Source of the DNA: Candidatus Krumholzibacteriota bacterium
GTDB lineage: Bacteria > Krumholzibacteriota > Krumholzibacteriia > Krumholzibacteriales > Krumholzibacteriaceae
Direction of reading: 5' to 3'
Assembly (NCBI GenBank): GCA_030613345.1
Contig: JAUWMD010000015.1
Span: forward strand, 1-18,840
Length of the DNA: 18,840 nt
In this document: positions 1 through 7,647 of the stretch, piece after piece
How positions within the stretch are numbered: the first letter of the stretch is position 1
Layout: every line of letters begins with the position of its first letter
Position numbers and translations under genes: made by a program
Notes under the pieces: model-generated
What the model saw: the letters and a program-made list of their open reading frames with translations, nothing else
Databases searched by the model: none
What the model was told of the DNA's origin: nothing

Positions 1-190
1 TATCCCCATCGCTGCCGGCCGCTGCGCGGGTGAAGAGAGCGACGCCGAAGCGGTTGTAGCCTTCGGCCAGTGCTTCCGCGCCGGCGGGATCCGTCCCGCT
101 TTCGCCTGTTCCGGCGCACGCGAACGACTGGGTGAGGCCGAACAGGATAAAGAAGAACATTGAAGCGGATCGCAATACATGTTTCATCAT
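1..190 (-). CDS. Secreted serpin-like protein, N-terminal part only
   Basis: The gene runs off the left edge; 63 codons are visible. The start is the ATG pair at 185-190, preceded on the minus strand by CTGGAGGGAA. The first 25 or so residues form a signal peptide (hydrophobic stretch FFFILFGLTQSF ending in ACAG); Cys25 could be a lipidation site, but the lipobox is imperfect. The mature start, AEGYNRFGVALFTRAAAG, resembles helix A of serpins (an aromatic/Asn-x-F-x-x-x-L-F pattern ahead of the N-V-F-x-S-P segment, which would fall beyond the edge). Serpins are suicide inhibitors of serine or cysteine proteases; an exported one would act in the periplasm or at the cell surface. It lies 154 bases after the LolA-like gene and has its own ribosome binding site. 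The family call rests on a short segment and is tentative. Confidence 0.5.
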   Translation of the reverse strand, partial: MMKHVLRSASMFFFILFGLTQSFACAGTGESGTDPAGAEALAEGYNRFGVALFTRAAAGSDGD

Positions 191-344
191 TTCCCTCCAG
201 GTATTGGACAGTCAGGGAGCATCACGTCTATAACAGCTTATCCAAGCCCATAATAGATTCTACAGGCAAAGCCTCCAGGGATTCCATGAAAATAAGCGGG
301 CCGGTATCCCGTCTATTTCCTGTGGGCGAGGACCGTCGACAGGA
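191..344. other. Intergenic spacer with a possible weak terminator
   Basis: Read on the minus strand, this stretch follows the LolA-like stop codon. It holds a 6-bp inverted repeat (TCCTGT/ACAGGA) and a short CGGG/CCCG stem followed by CTTATTTTC, which could end transcription weakly. No convincing promoter for the serpin-like gene stands out, so read-through from the upstream operon remains possible. Confidence 0.25.
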
Positions 345-1094
345 CTACTTCCTGAGAGATGCTCTCGTGAAGATATGGTCGGGGATCTCCACGTCGAAAT
401 CGATCTCTTCGATGATGTACTCGGTCCCTTCTCCACTCGACAGCATGTCCTTGAATATTGCTCTTTTCATATACCACCTGCCGTCGATCTGAAATGCTTC
501 CTTGATCGAAGTAGTTTTGAGCAGACGGCCGCTCCTCGCGAACCTCTCCTCCTTCAGGGGGAGGTAGCGCTCCCTGTCGACCCAGACCCTGCGCGAGTGA
601 TAGGCGACCTCTTCGCCTTTCGAGACCATCTCTATGACCCAGCATTCCCGGGCATCGATTTCCTCGACGCCGGTGATCTTCGCATCATAGAGGTCTACGA
701 GGCGGTCGTTCTCCATCATGTCTTCGTATGAGAGGTCAGATCCCATGACCGACTGCCTCAGCAGGTGCCCCGATATCGTAATGATCCGGTCTGCAGGTTC
801 GGGGGCATAGGTCCACAGCCTATCGCCGAGCTTCAGCATCTTCTTGCCACGCTCCCGCGCCGGGGAGATATACTCGACGAACGACTCGCTGTCTCCCCTT
901 ACCCAGAACCTCGACTTGATGGTCCTCGTCCCGCTGCGTGCGTGAATGATCATCACCGAGATCCCGGTAGCTCTGTCGAGGACGAGGTTCTCGTCCACCT
1001 TCCTCAGGATCTCCTCGCCGTCGGGATAATCTTCCCCCTGCGCGGCGCATGCAGCCGCCAGGATCAGGATAATTAATAGCGTGAATCTCTTCAT
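345..1094 (-). CDS. LolA-like outer-membrane lipoprotein-sorting protein
   Basis: A 249-residue exported protein. An N-terminal signal peptide (MKRFTLLIILILAAACAAQ) is followed by a region typical of the LolA-like 'outer membrane lipoprotein-sorting protein' family. Features are the early EILRKVDENL helix, strands with RFWVRGDSESFVEYISPARERGKKML, the DRLWTYAPEPADR turn, and the later RVWVDRERYLPLKEE and AFQIDGRWYMKRA segments. Such proteins have a LolA/LolB-like half-barrel fold and are thought to carry lipids or lipoproteins across the periplasm. An AAGGGAGT ribosome binding site lies at 1102-1109. It is the last of five genes, after an ATPase and two permeases, 33 bases from the second permease, so it probably serves as the periplasmic partner of that ABC transporter. 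Its cargo cannot be read from sequence. Confidence 0.8.
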   Translation of the reverse strand: MKRFTLLIILILAAACAAQGEDYPDGEEILRKVDENLVLDRATGISVMIIHARSGTRTIKSRFWVRGDSESFVEYISPARERGKKMLKLGDRLWTYAPEPADRIITISGHLLRQSVMGSDLSYEDMMENDRLVDLYDAKITGVEEIDARECWVIEMVSKGEEVAYHSRRVWVDRERYLPLKEERFARSGRLLKTTSIKEAFQIDGRWYMKRAIFKDMLSSGEGTEYIIEEIDFDVEIPDHIFTRASLRK

Positions 1095-1127
1095 CTCGCA
1101 ACTCCCTTTAATACAGGTGAATATCTG

Positions 1128-2402
1128 TTACACTTCAAGTTCTTTGAAAAGTTGTGATGTCTGCCTCCTGAAGATATTGGCCCCCGAGAAAGAGGCCCCG
1201 AGAATGGTGGCCGCGAGTCCCGGGATCAGGCCGATGATTCCGCCGGTAAAGGAGACCCTTGCGCGCATAACGTTCGACATCATGACCGAGGAGCCCTGCA
1301 GCATCCCTGTGACGTCCCATCCGACCTCCTGGAGGAAGTACGAGAAGGAGAGTCCGATCGCCGTTCCGATCGCTGTGCCCGCCAGGCCGACAAGGACCGC
1401 CTCGGCTATGAGTGTCACGTAGACGTGCGGCTTCGACTCGCCGATAGCGAGGCGGACCCCAAACTCGCCGTAGCGCCTGATCCCCGACATCAGCCCTGTG
1501 TTCCACAGAACGATCGACATGACCATTATAAAGATCGTGATGATTATCGTCGACCTCATCATCATGAGGTCGAGCATTATCCCCAGCCCGTTCTGGTCTC
1601 GAAGCGTCAGCATTAACGGTGTCAAGTCGCTTTCCTGACCCTCCCTCGCCGCATTGAACGCGTCCGCTTTTTCTGCGGCGTCTCCCGCGTCGAAGAGCAT
1701 GTTCGAGTAGTATCCGAGTATCTCTGATGTAGCGCCTTCCATGTCGAGGGCGTACCGTACGTCGGAAATGTCGGCTATCATCGTATTACGGTCAAGCGGC
1801 GCGATCCCGAAACGAACCGTGCCGACGAGCACGAAGTTATACACGGCCATGCTACCGTATGCTGTCGAGCCTATCAGCGTAGCCGTTTCTCCGATCTCTA
1901 CCCCGAGACGGGCGATGAAATCCTCGCTGACAATGATCTCGCCGGGGGAGGAGGGAAGCCTGCCGCGCACGAGCGCGCTTTCGAGGTTCAGCCGGCCGAT
2001 CTCCTTCGAATCCTCCCCAAGCAGGTCGGCCGCGAACCCTATTGTCGGACCCTGAGCCTTCGTCTCGCCGTTCTCGTCGGGAAAATCGAGGAGGCCGCCG
2101 AACTTGATCCTGCCGGTCCATTCCATGTCGGGATAGTCGCGCCGCAGCCGCTCCATCATCGCGTCCGAATCCCTCACGGAGAGATCGTTCGGTGCCTGGG
2201 TCATAAGCTCATTGTATCCCCTGGTGACTATCTTGAGATGACCTGTGTCGAGGCGGGCGCTGCTTCTTACCATATCGTCTACCATGCCGTCCATGAAGCA
2301 GTACATCAGGATCGAGACCGACACCCCGGCTGCGACGATCATCACCGGGAAGAGACTCCTGTGCCTGTCCCGCAGCAGGCCCTTCATCAGGTGGCGTATC
2401 AT
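1128..2402 (-). CDS. ABC transporter permease, FtsX/MacB-LolC type (second permease)
   Basis: A 424-residue membrane protein with the usual layout of this permease class. One N-terminal transmembrane segment (about residues 17-38, LFPVMIVAAGVSVSILMYCF) is followed by a large extracytoplasmic domain of about 220 residues and three C-terminal membrane segments. One of these is IITIFIMVMSIVLWNTGLMS, followed by the conserved cytoplasmic RRYGEFGVRLAIGESK loop. The ATG overlaps the stop codon of the preceding permease as ATGA, indicating translational coupling. Together with that permease and the upstream ATPase it should form a heterodimeric mechanotransmission-type ABC system (MacB/LolCDE superfamily) that works on the periplasmic side instead of passing solutes through the membrane. 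The LolA-like protein immediately downstream fits lipid or lipoprotein handling. Confidence 0.88.
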   Translation of the reverse strand: MIRHLMKGLLRDRHRSLFPVMIVAAGVSVSILMYCFMDGMVDDMVRSSARLDTGHLKIVTRGYNELMTQAPNDLSVRDSDAMMERLRRDYPDMEWTGRIKFGGLLDFPDENGETKAQGPTIGFAADLLGEDSKEIGRLNLESALVRGRLPSSPGEIIVSEDFIARLGVEIGETATLIGSTAYGSMAVYNFVLVGTVRFGIAPLDRNTMIADISDVRYALDMEGATSEILGYYSNMLFDAGDAAEKADAFNAAREGQESDLTPLMLTLRDQNGLGIMLDLMMMRSTIIITIFIMVMSIVLWNTGLMSGIRRYGEFGVRLAIGESKPHVYVTLIAEAVLVGLAGTAIGTAIGLSFSYFLQEVGWDVTGMLQGSSVMMSNVMRARVSFTGGIIGLIPGLAATILGASFSGANIFRRQTSQLFKELEV

Positions 2403-3577
2403 GTCATCTTCCCCCTTAGTGCGTCGGTGGGCTTTAGCCTCGAGATCTTCGCCGAAGGTATGTAGCTTACCAAGGTCACCGAAACGAGTACGAGAAGGGT
2501 CGTTCCCAGGAGCAGGACGGCTCCGTAGCTCGGGTAGAGCTTCTGCGGTATGGCGAATCCCCAGTCGTCGACTACATCAGGCATTGGGAAGCCGTATTTT
2601 TTCGACAGCATGAACAGCGGCAGCCCGTATATCGCCCCGGCTACCACTGCGAGGAATCCGTGAAGTGCGCCCTCCAGGGTGAAGAGCGCCACGATCCTCG
2701 ACCTCATCATACCGAGAGCCATCATCGTTCCCATCTCTTTGCGTCTGCGCCATATTGAGAGGACCTGCGTATCGAAGATGGCGATCAGCGCCATGAACAT
2801 CAGCAGGGAGTACATGAACAGTGTGCTGACCATCTTCGACTTCACCATCTCGACGATCTCCTTGAGCATGTATTCCTGGTCGCGGAATATCCAGCCGCCT
2901 CCGGCTTCCGGGACCGTCGCGGTGTCCTTGTCGACGACGACAAGCGTCGCCTCGCCGGGCGTCCTCAACATCTCCCTGAGGCGCTCAAGAGGGATCCAAA
3001 TCTGTCCCTGATCGATCGTCGGCATATCAGTGATCACAACCGCCGCGATCCTGATATCAGCAGCGTCGAATGTGCCCCCGACGTCACGCCAGCGCACTGT
3101 GACGAAATCGCCCTCCCTCAGCCCGGTCGTCTTCGCCATCCGTTGACCTATAAGGCCCGGGATATCACCGTCACTTACGCGGCCGAGCATCCCGGCGGGG
3201 ATGTTCAATGCTTTCTGCGACGGATCTATCCCCTTGATCAGAGCCGGCATCGCCCGTCCCCCGGGATAGATAGTTCCCATCGTGATCAGGATCGACGTGG
3301 CGCTTCCGTCGTTTACGAGCTTCCGCAGCGCGGGGGAGAGGGGAGCGTGGCTGTCCTCGAGGGTGAGCGGATCGTACTGGTCGTATTCGGGGCGCCAGAA
3401 CTGGCCGCCTCCGACCTCAGTGTCGATCAGTGCCCGCTGCGAGTATTCCTGCATCCCCTGGATGAATCCCTGTGTCCATACTATCAGTACGAACGCGAGG
3501 GAGAGGACGACGACGTTGAGCCAGGTCCTCAGTCCGGCGCCGATAATATTCCTCAGGGCGAGCTTGAGAACGAGCAT
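2399..3577 (-). CDS. ABC transporter permease, FtsX/MacB-LolC type (first permease)
   Basis: A 392-residue permease. It has an N-terminal membrane segment (WLNVVVLSLAFVLIVWTQGF), an extracytoplasmic domain, and three C-terminal membrane segments. The first of these (MYSLLMFMALIAIFDTQVL) leads into IWRRRKEMGTMMALGMMRSR, the conserved FtsX-family loop. The ATG at 3575-3577 has a GGAGG six bases upstream; a GTG one codon earlier is possible but sits too close to that site. The start overlaps the ATPase stop codon by one base (TGATG). The protein pairs with the downstream permease, to which it is distantly similar, so the transporter is probably heteromeric as in LolC/LolE. Confidence 0.88.
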   Translation of the reverse strand: MLVLKLALRNIIGAGLRTWLNVVVLSLAFVLIVWTQGFIQGMQEYSQRALIDTEVGGGQFWRPEYDQYDPLTLEDSHAPLSPALRKLVNDGSATSILITMGTIYPGGRAMPALIKGIDPSQKALNIPAGMLGRVSDGDIPGLIGQRMAKTTGLREGDFVTVRWRDVGGTFDAADIRIAAVVITDMPTIDQGQIWIPLERLREMLRTPGEATLVVVDKDTATVPEAGGGWIFRDQEYMLKEIVEMVKSKMVSTLFMYSLLMFMALIAIFDTQVLSIWRRRKEMGTMMALGMMRSRIVALFTLEGALHGFLAVVAGAIYGLPLFMLSKKYGFPMPDVVDDWGFAIPQKLYPSYGAVLLLGTTLLVLVSVTLVSYIPSAKISRLKPTDALRGKMT

Positions 3578-4299
3578 CACTCACCTCCCTGCCCGGGCGG
3601 GGACGGGACGGTCTCGATGTCTTCCACGATGCGCCCGTCGTTCAGCGTGATCTTTCGGCGGAGGTAGCGGATGACCTTGTCGTCGTGGGTGGCGAATACG
3701 AAGGTCGTCTCGAGCTCCTCGTTGAGCCTGACCATCATGTCGAGGACGTTGAAGGAGTTCTCCGCGTCGAGGTTGGCCGTCGGCTCGTCGGCGAGCACGA
3801 GCTTCGGGCGCTTGACCATAGCCCTGGCGATCGCGACCCGCTGGCTCTCCCCGCCGGAGAGCGTGGAGGGCCTCGAGCGGGCGCGGTCGTCGAGGCCGAC
3901 CCACTTGAGCGCCGATATTACCATCTCGCGCCTTTTCTTTTCCTCCATGCCGAGCAGGAGGAGGGGGAACTCGACGTTCTCGTAGACGGTGTAGACGGGC
4001 AGGAGGTTGTAGGTCTGGAATATGAAACCGAGATACTCGCTCCTGAGCATCGCCGATTCCTTGTGGCTGAGCTTGCCAGTATCCATCCCGATTACGACAG
4101 TCCTGCCGCTCGTCGGTTTGTCGAGGGCTCCGATGATGTTGAGCAGGGTGGTTTTCCCCGAGCCGCTCGGCCCGACCAAACCTAGAAACTCACCGCGCCT
4201 GACCTTCATGTTCACGTCCCTGAGCGCAGTAAACTTCCTGCCGCCGATGGGGAACTGCTTGACCAGGTCGAAGGTCTCTATCAGATTGCCGTTCTGCAT
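3577..4299 (-). CDS. ABC transporter ATP-binding protein, LolD/MacB class
   Basis: A 240-residue cytoplasmic ATPase with every expected motif: Walker A GPSGSGKTT at 43-51, Q-loop Gln95 in FIFQTYNLLP, signature LSGGESQR from 147, Walker B LVLADEP at 167-173 and H-loop His205 in FATHD. The GFIFQxxNLLPxxTxxENVExP wording is typical of the LolD/MacB/FtsE group, which drives FtsX-type permeases. The ATG at 4297-4299 is seven bases after AAGGAGG and is preferred over the GTG one codon upstream. It overlaps the first permease by one base and lies about 70 bases after the barrel-like gene. The C-terminal tail (VPSPPGQGGE) is short and probably disordered. Confidence 0.93.
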   Translation of the reverse strand: MQNGNLIETFDLVKQFPIGGRKFTALRDVNMKVRRGEFLGLVGPSGSGKTTLLNIIGALDKPTSGRTVVIGMDTGKLSHKESAMLRSEYLGFIFQTYNLLPVYTVYENVEFPLLLLGMEEKKRREMVISALKWVGLDDRARSRPSTLSGGESQRVAIARAMVKRPKLVLADEPTANLDAENSFNVLDMMVRLNEELETTFVFATHDDKVIRYLRRKITLNDGRIVEDIETVPSPPGQGGE

Positions 4300-4368
4300 C
4301 ACCGGTCCTCCTTGTTCGTTGCTGATCGTGTCGTCATTTTCTTGATCCTTTCCGCATGCGTAGTATAC

Positions 4369-5496
4369 CTAATGGTTGAAGATGACCAGGACCTGTCCGC
4401 CCGTTCCCATGAGCGGCTGTCCAGTTCCGAACGGGCTGAATGAGGCGTCCGTCTCGGGATAGTGGAAAGCGTTGATATGGAGGATCCAGTTGTCCCAAGT
4501 CCGCTGCCAGGCGAGGTACTGGTAGTACTTCTCCGTGCTCCACGAGTAGAAACCGATCGCAGAGAGATTGTCGATGAAGCCGAGCGGGTAGTTTGCCATC
4601 CACGACGTGGTCTGGTAGTCCTCGTCGCTTCCCCACGCGCCCGACGACATGAAGATCCCCATGTGCTCGAGCACCATATAGAGGCCGTTGCCGACTCCGA
4701 AGGTGTAGTCGGTGCCGAGCGTGAGCATCTTTCGCCACTGCATCGGTATTAAATCCTCGTTCTGGTGCTGGAGGACCGCCTCGAACCACAATCCGACCTC
4801 GATATCCCATTTCCCGTCGAGGGCTATCCTGTTCTCCCTGAAATCTATCCCCGTTCCCGGCATCTCGGCCTGCCTCGAATTGAACGTCAGTGCCATCTCG
4901 CCGGCCGGCACGGGGCGGAGGTAGCGGCCCCCGAGCTCGGGATAACCCTTTTCGCCCGGCACGATCTCAAGACCCTTTCTCTCGCCGTCGGGATAGATAC
5001 TCCATAGCCAGAGGCTCGAGTTGTCCAGCGCGTCGTACCGGAACCTCAGCGCCCACACACCCTCGGTCAACTGCTGGGGATCGCGCGGATCCATGCTGTC
5101 GAACCACATCAGCGAACGCAGCACCATCGCCGGGCCGAACGCTATCTTCTGCAGGCCGATGCGGGTCTCGGTCCTGTGCGTGGCGTACCTGAAGACTAAG
5201 CGGTAGAGGTCGAGGTCGTAGTTATCGTAGTCCTCGATGCTCGAGGCGGCGGCGAAGGCATTGAGGTAGATGTAGAGATCGAGCATCTTCCCGGCGCCGC
5301 TTTCTTTGTAAGCCGTAAATGCCGGGATGTACCGGGCGCCGACGTTCCAGGTGTTATCTCTCTCGGCGAGCGAACCAAGGGCCCATCCAGAAGCCTCACC
5401 GGAAAATAAGTACGATGAACCGGATGCGGCATAGGAGGCAGGCGGCAGCAGGACGACGATCGCCGCGCATACCGCTGTTTTCCATGTGAGCCTCAT
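4369..5496 (-). CDS. Outer-membrane beta-barrel-like protein of unknown family
   Basis: A 375-residue exported protein that I cannot place in a named family. A clear signal peptide ends near residue 23 (PPASYA). The rest is rich in Trp, Tyr and Phe and alternates polar and non-polar residues in short stretches such as RLVFRYATHRTETRIGLQ, EVGLWFEAVLQHQN and ILHINAFHY. That pattern fits porin-like outer-membrane barrels of around 14-18 strands. The start overlaps the TetR stop as TGATG, with AAAGGA a few bases upstream; a GTG at 5497-5499 is the alternative. Its position between TetR and the ABC genes suggests it is the outer-membrane or substrate-recognition part of the envelope transport operon. 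The barrel assignment is inferred from composition. Confidence 0.6.
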   Translation of the reverse strand: MRLTWKTAVCAAIVVLLPPASYAASGSSYLFSGEASGWALGSLAERDNTWNVGARYIPAFTAYKESGAGKMLDLYIYLNAFAAASSIEDYDNYDLDLYRLVFRYATHRTETRIGLQKIAFGPAMVLRSLMWFDSMDPRDPQQLTEGVWALRFRYDALDNSSLWLWSIYPDGERKGLEIVPGEKGYPELGGRYLRPVPAGEMALTFNSRQAEMPGTGIDFRENRIALDGKWDIEVGLWFEAVLQHQNEDLIPMQWRKMLTLGTDYTFGVGNGLYMVLEHMGIFMSSGAWGSDEDYQTTSWMANYPLGFIDNLSAIGFYSWSTEKYYQYLAWQRTWDNWILHINAFHYPETDASFSPFGTGQPLMGTGGQVLVIFNH

Positions 5497-6104
5497 CACT
5501 GTTCGTCCTTTCGCTTTTCTTCTGCGGGCATGATACCGAAGAAGAAAAAATCGTTCACTTCCCTGATGAAGTCGATGTCGGTCGGGTACAACCTTCTCAG
5601 CCTGTCATCCTTGATCAGCTCTCCCAGGTGGGCGAGCACAGTAACCAGGAACTCTGGCCTGATCCTTCTCATCTCGCCTTTTTCCTGCGCATCGGAGACG
5701 AACTCGACGAATCGTTTCATGCTTCTTGCCCTGAGACCCTGAATGAATTCCTCGAGCTCGGGACCGGCATGGATCATATCCTCGATGAGTTCAGGGTTCA
5801 TCCTGGATATGAGCTCCACCTTGAACTCGACGATCGCCTTCATCCTCTCCATGAAGGAAGCGCCGTTGCCTTTCATCTCGAGAAGACGCTCGAATATCGA
5901 GTCGCTCCACCTGTTCCATATATGCTTGAACAGCTCGAGTTTGTTGGGGAAGTACTTGTAGAAGGTCATCTTGCTTACGCCGGCCGCGCGACATATCTCC
6001 TCGACCGTGACCCGCCTGAGACCGTGTCTGGAGAAGAGGAGGTCTCCCGTACGGACTATCTGTTCCTTTTTAAGGGAGGGTTTTTCTTTGACTTCGTTAT
6101 TCAT
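5496..6104 (-). CDS. TetR/AcrR family transcriptional regulator
   Basis: A 202-residue regulator. The N-terminal helix-turn-helix spans about residues 13-58 and carries the hallmark wording of the family: FSRHGLRRVTVEEICRAAGVSKMTFYKYFPNK falls in this region, with the recognition helix around SKMTFYKYF. The remaining 140 residues form the usual helical ligand-binding and dimer domain, which is too variable to predict an inducer. It is the first gene of the operon, overlapping the barrel-like gene, and so probably represses its own operon. An imperfect palindrome and a TTGACA promoter lie directly upstream. The N-terminus is highly charged (NNEVKEKPSLKKEQ). Confidence 0.92.
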   Translation of the reverse strand: MNNEVKEKPSLKKEQIVRTGDLLFSRHGLRRVTVEEICRAAGVSKMTFYKYFPNKLELFKHIWNRWSDSIFERLLEMKGNGASFMERMKAIVEFKVELISRMNPELIEDMIHAGPELEEFIQGLRARSMKRFVEFVSDAQEKGEMRRIRPEFLVTVLAHLGELIKDDRLRRLYPTDIDFIREVNDFFFFGIMPAEEKRKDEQ

Positions 6105-6114
6105 ATCAAGGGCC

Positions 6115-6149
6115 TTTGTGTATACGAATTCTATGTAATTATACGCAAA
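6115..6149. promoter_or_regulatory. Imperfect palindrome, candidate TetR operator
   Basis: The arms TTTGTGTATA (6115-6124) and TATACGCAAA (6140-6149) are inverted repeats matching at 9 of 10 positions around a 15-base centre. The site lies 10 bases upstream of the TetR start codon, downstream of or overlapping its promoter, where a bound repressor would block the operon. A related 13-base element, ATTCTATGTAATT at 6128-6140, recurs inverted as ATTCTATACAATT at 6214-6226 (11 of 13 identical), near the divergent MFS gene. Confidence 0.4.
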
Positions 6150-6157
6150 TCGTCTAC

Positions 6158-6186
6158 AATATGTTTCAAAGTAAATAAATTGTCAA
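6158..6186 (-). promoter_or_regulatory. Sigma-70-like promoter for the TetR/ABC operon
   Basis: On the minus strand a perfect -35 hexamer TTGACA (6181-6186) is followed after 17 bases by CATATT (6158-6163), which matches 4 of 6 positions of TATAAT. A separate perfect TATAAT at 6138-6143 lacks a good -35 at the right distance. The region is strikingly AT-rich compared with its surroundings. Confidence 0.45.
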
Positions 6187-6259
6187 GGGAGAATTCTGTT
6201 CAATCCCCTAAAAAATTGTATAGAATCGGCATCCGAGGGGTTTTTGGAAGGCGGAAGCA

Positions 6260-7585
6260 ATGGACGGCGGCTCCGACAGAAAAGCGATATTCTCCTGGGC
6301 GATGTACGATTGGGCAAACTCGGCCTTCGCGACGACGGTGATGGCCGGATTCTTCCCTGTATTCTTCAACGAGTACTGGAGTGCCGGAGCCGATACGACG
6401 GTCACAACGGCCAGGCTGGCCCTCGCGAACTCGTTAGCCGGGATAGCGGTAGCGCTGCTCGCGCCGGTGCTCGGCTCAATCGCCGATTACGGCTCGGCGA
6501 GGAAGAGATTCCTCGTCTTTTTCGCCTTCATGGGGGCCCTGATGACGGCGGCTCTCTGGATGGTCTCCCGGGGGGACTGGAAGGCTGCGATACTTGTCTT
6601 CGTCCTCGCGTCGATCGGGTTCAGCGGAAGCATCGTCTTCAACGACTCCCTGCTCGTGTCGGTGGCGGGAGCGAAACAGAGGGAGAGGGTTTCGGCACTC
6701 GGTTACGCACTCGGATATCTCGGTGGCGGCCTTCTCTTCGCTCTCAATATCGCGATGACGCTGCGGCCCGCCGCCTTCGGGCTCGCCGGGCCGGAGGAGG
6801 CGGTCAGGTACTCCTTCCTCACGGTGGGCGTATGGTGGGCCGTCTTCACCATACCCCTGATCATGTTTGTCAAAGAGAAGCGCCCGGAACGCACGGCGGG
6901 CATAAGCAGGATCGTAGCGGGAGGTGTGCGGGAACTGATCGGGACATTCAGGGCGATAAGGAGGCTCAGGACGGTCTTTCTCTTTCTCGTCGCGTACTGG
7001 CTGTACATCGACGGGGTTGATACTATCGTGAGGATGGCGGTCGACTATGGAATGTCGATCGGCCTCGAGCGCAACGATCTGATAGTGGCTCTTCTCGTGA
7101 CGCAGTTCGTAGGGTTCCCGTCGGCAATAGTGTTCGGGAGGATCGGCGCGAGGATAGGGGCGCGCAGGGCGATATTCATCGCGATAGGGGTCTATCTTTT
7201 CGTAACGGTCTGGGCGGCTCTGATGGACAGCCGCGAGGAGTTCTACGTCCTCGCCGTCTCGGTCGGTCTCGTCCAGGGAGGCATCCAGGCCCTGAGCCGT
7301 TCGTTCTTCGCCGGAATCGTCCCGGAGGAAAAATCGGCGAGGTATTTCGGATTCTACAACATGATCGGCAAATTCGCCGCGGTGATGGGCCCGGTGCTTA
7401 TCGGCACTACCGGCCTCGTGCTCAGATCCCTCGGCGCCGGCGCGGAGACGGCGACGAGGCTCGGCATCACCTCGGTCTCGATCCTCTTCATAGCGGGCGG
7501 CATCCTGCTCTATTTTGTCGACGAGGAGAAGGCAAGACGGGAGATCGCGGAAGTCGAAGGCGGCGGGATCACGCTCGGCACTTGA
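6260..7585 (+). CDS. MFS transporter, UMF1/Atg22-like
   Basis: A 441-residue inner-membrane transporter with about 12 hydrophobic segments. The opening AIFSWAMYDWANSAFATTVMAGFFPVFF spans a motif diagnostic of the UMF1 family (WxxYDWANSAF), related to the yeast vacuolar amino-acid effluxer Atg22. Other typical features are the ApvLGsIADYGsARKrFL loop after the second segment and QALSRSFFAGIVPEEKSARYFGFYN in the second half. The substrate is unknown; amino acids or other small metabolites are plausible from the family. A purine-rich GGAAGG ribosome binding site precedes the ATG. It is transcribed away from the TetR operon, and the next gene begins 62 bases after its stop, so the transporter and the acyl-CoA synthetase genes may form one transcript. 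Confidence 0.85.
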   Translation: MDGGSDRKAIFSWAMYDWANSAFATTVMAGFFPVFFNEYWSAGADTTVTTARLALANSLAGIAVALLAPVLGSIADYGSARKRFLVFFAFMGALMTAALWMVSRGDWKAAILVFVLASIGFSGSIVFNDSLLVSVAGAKQRERVSALGYALGYLGGGLLFALNIAMTLRPAAFGLAGPEEAVRYSFLTVGVWWAVFTIPLIMFVKEKRPERTAGISRIVAGGVRELIGTFRAIRRLRTVFLFLVAYWLYIDGVDTIVRMAVDYGMSIGLERNDLIVALLVTQFVGFPSAIVFGRIGARIGARRAIFIAIGVYLFVTVWAALMDSREEFYVLAVSVGLVQGGIQALSRSFFAGIVPEEKSARYFGFYNMIGKFAAVMGPVLIGTTGLVLRSLGAGAETATRLGITSVSILFIAGGILLYFVDEEKARREIAEVEGGGITLGT

Positions 7586-7647
7586 CACGGCGGCGGCGCT
7601 GTTGCAGGATGGGTTTTCGACAGAAAGAGAGCGCACAAGGAGGACTC

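Noticed and set aside
6476..7636. 386-codon minus-strand frame opposite the MFS transporter
   Set aside because: It is rich in Arg, Asp and Pro with no motif, and lies fully antisense to a well-supported transporter.
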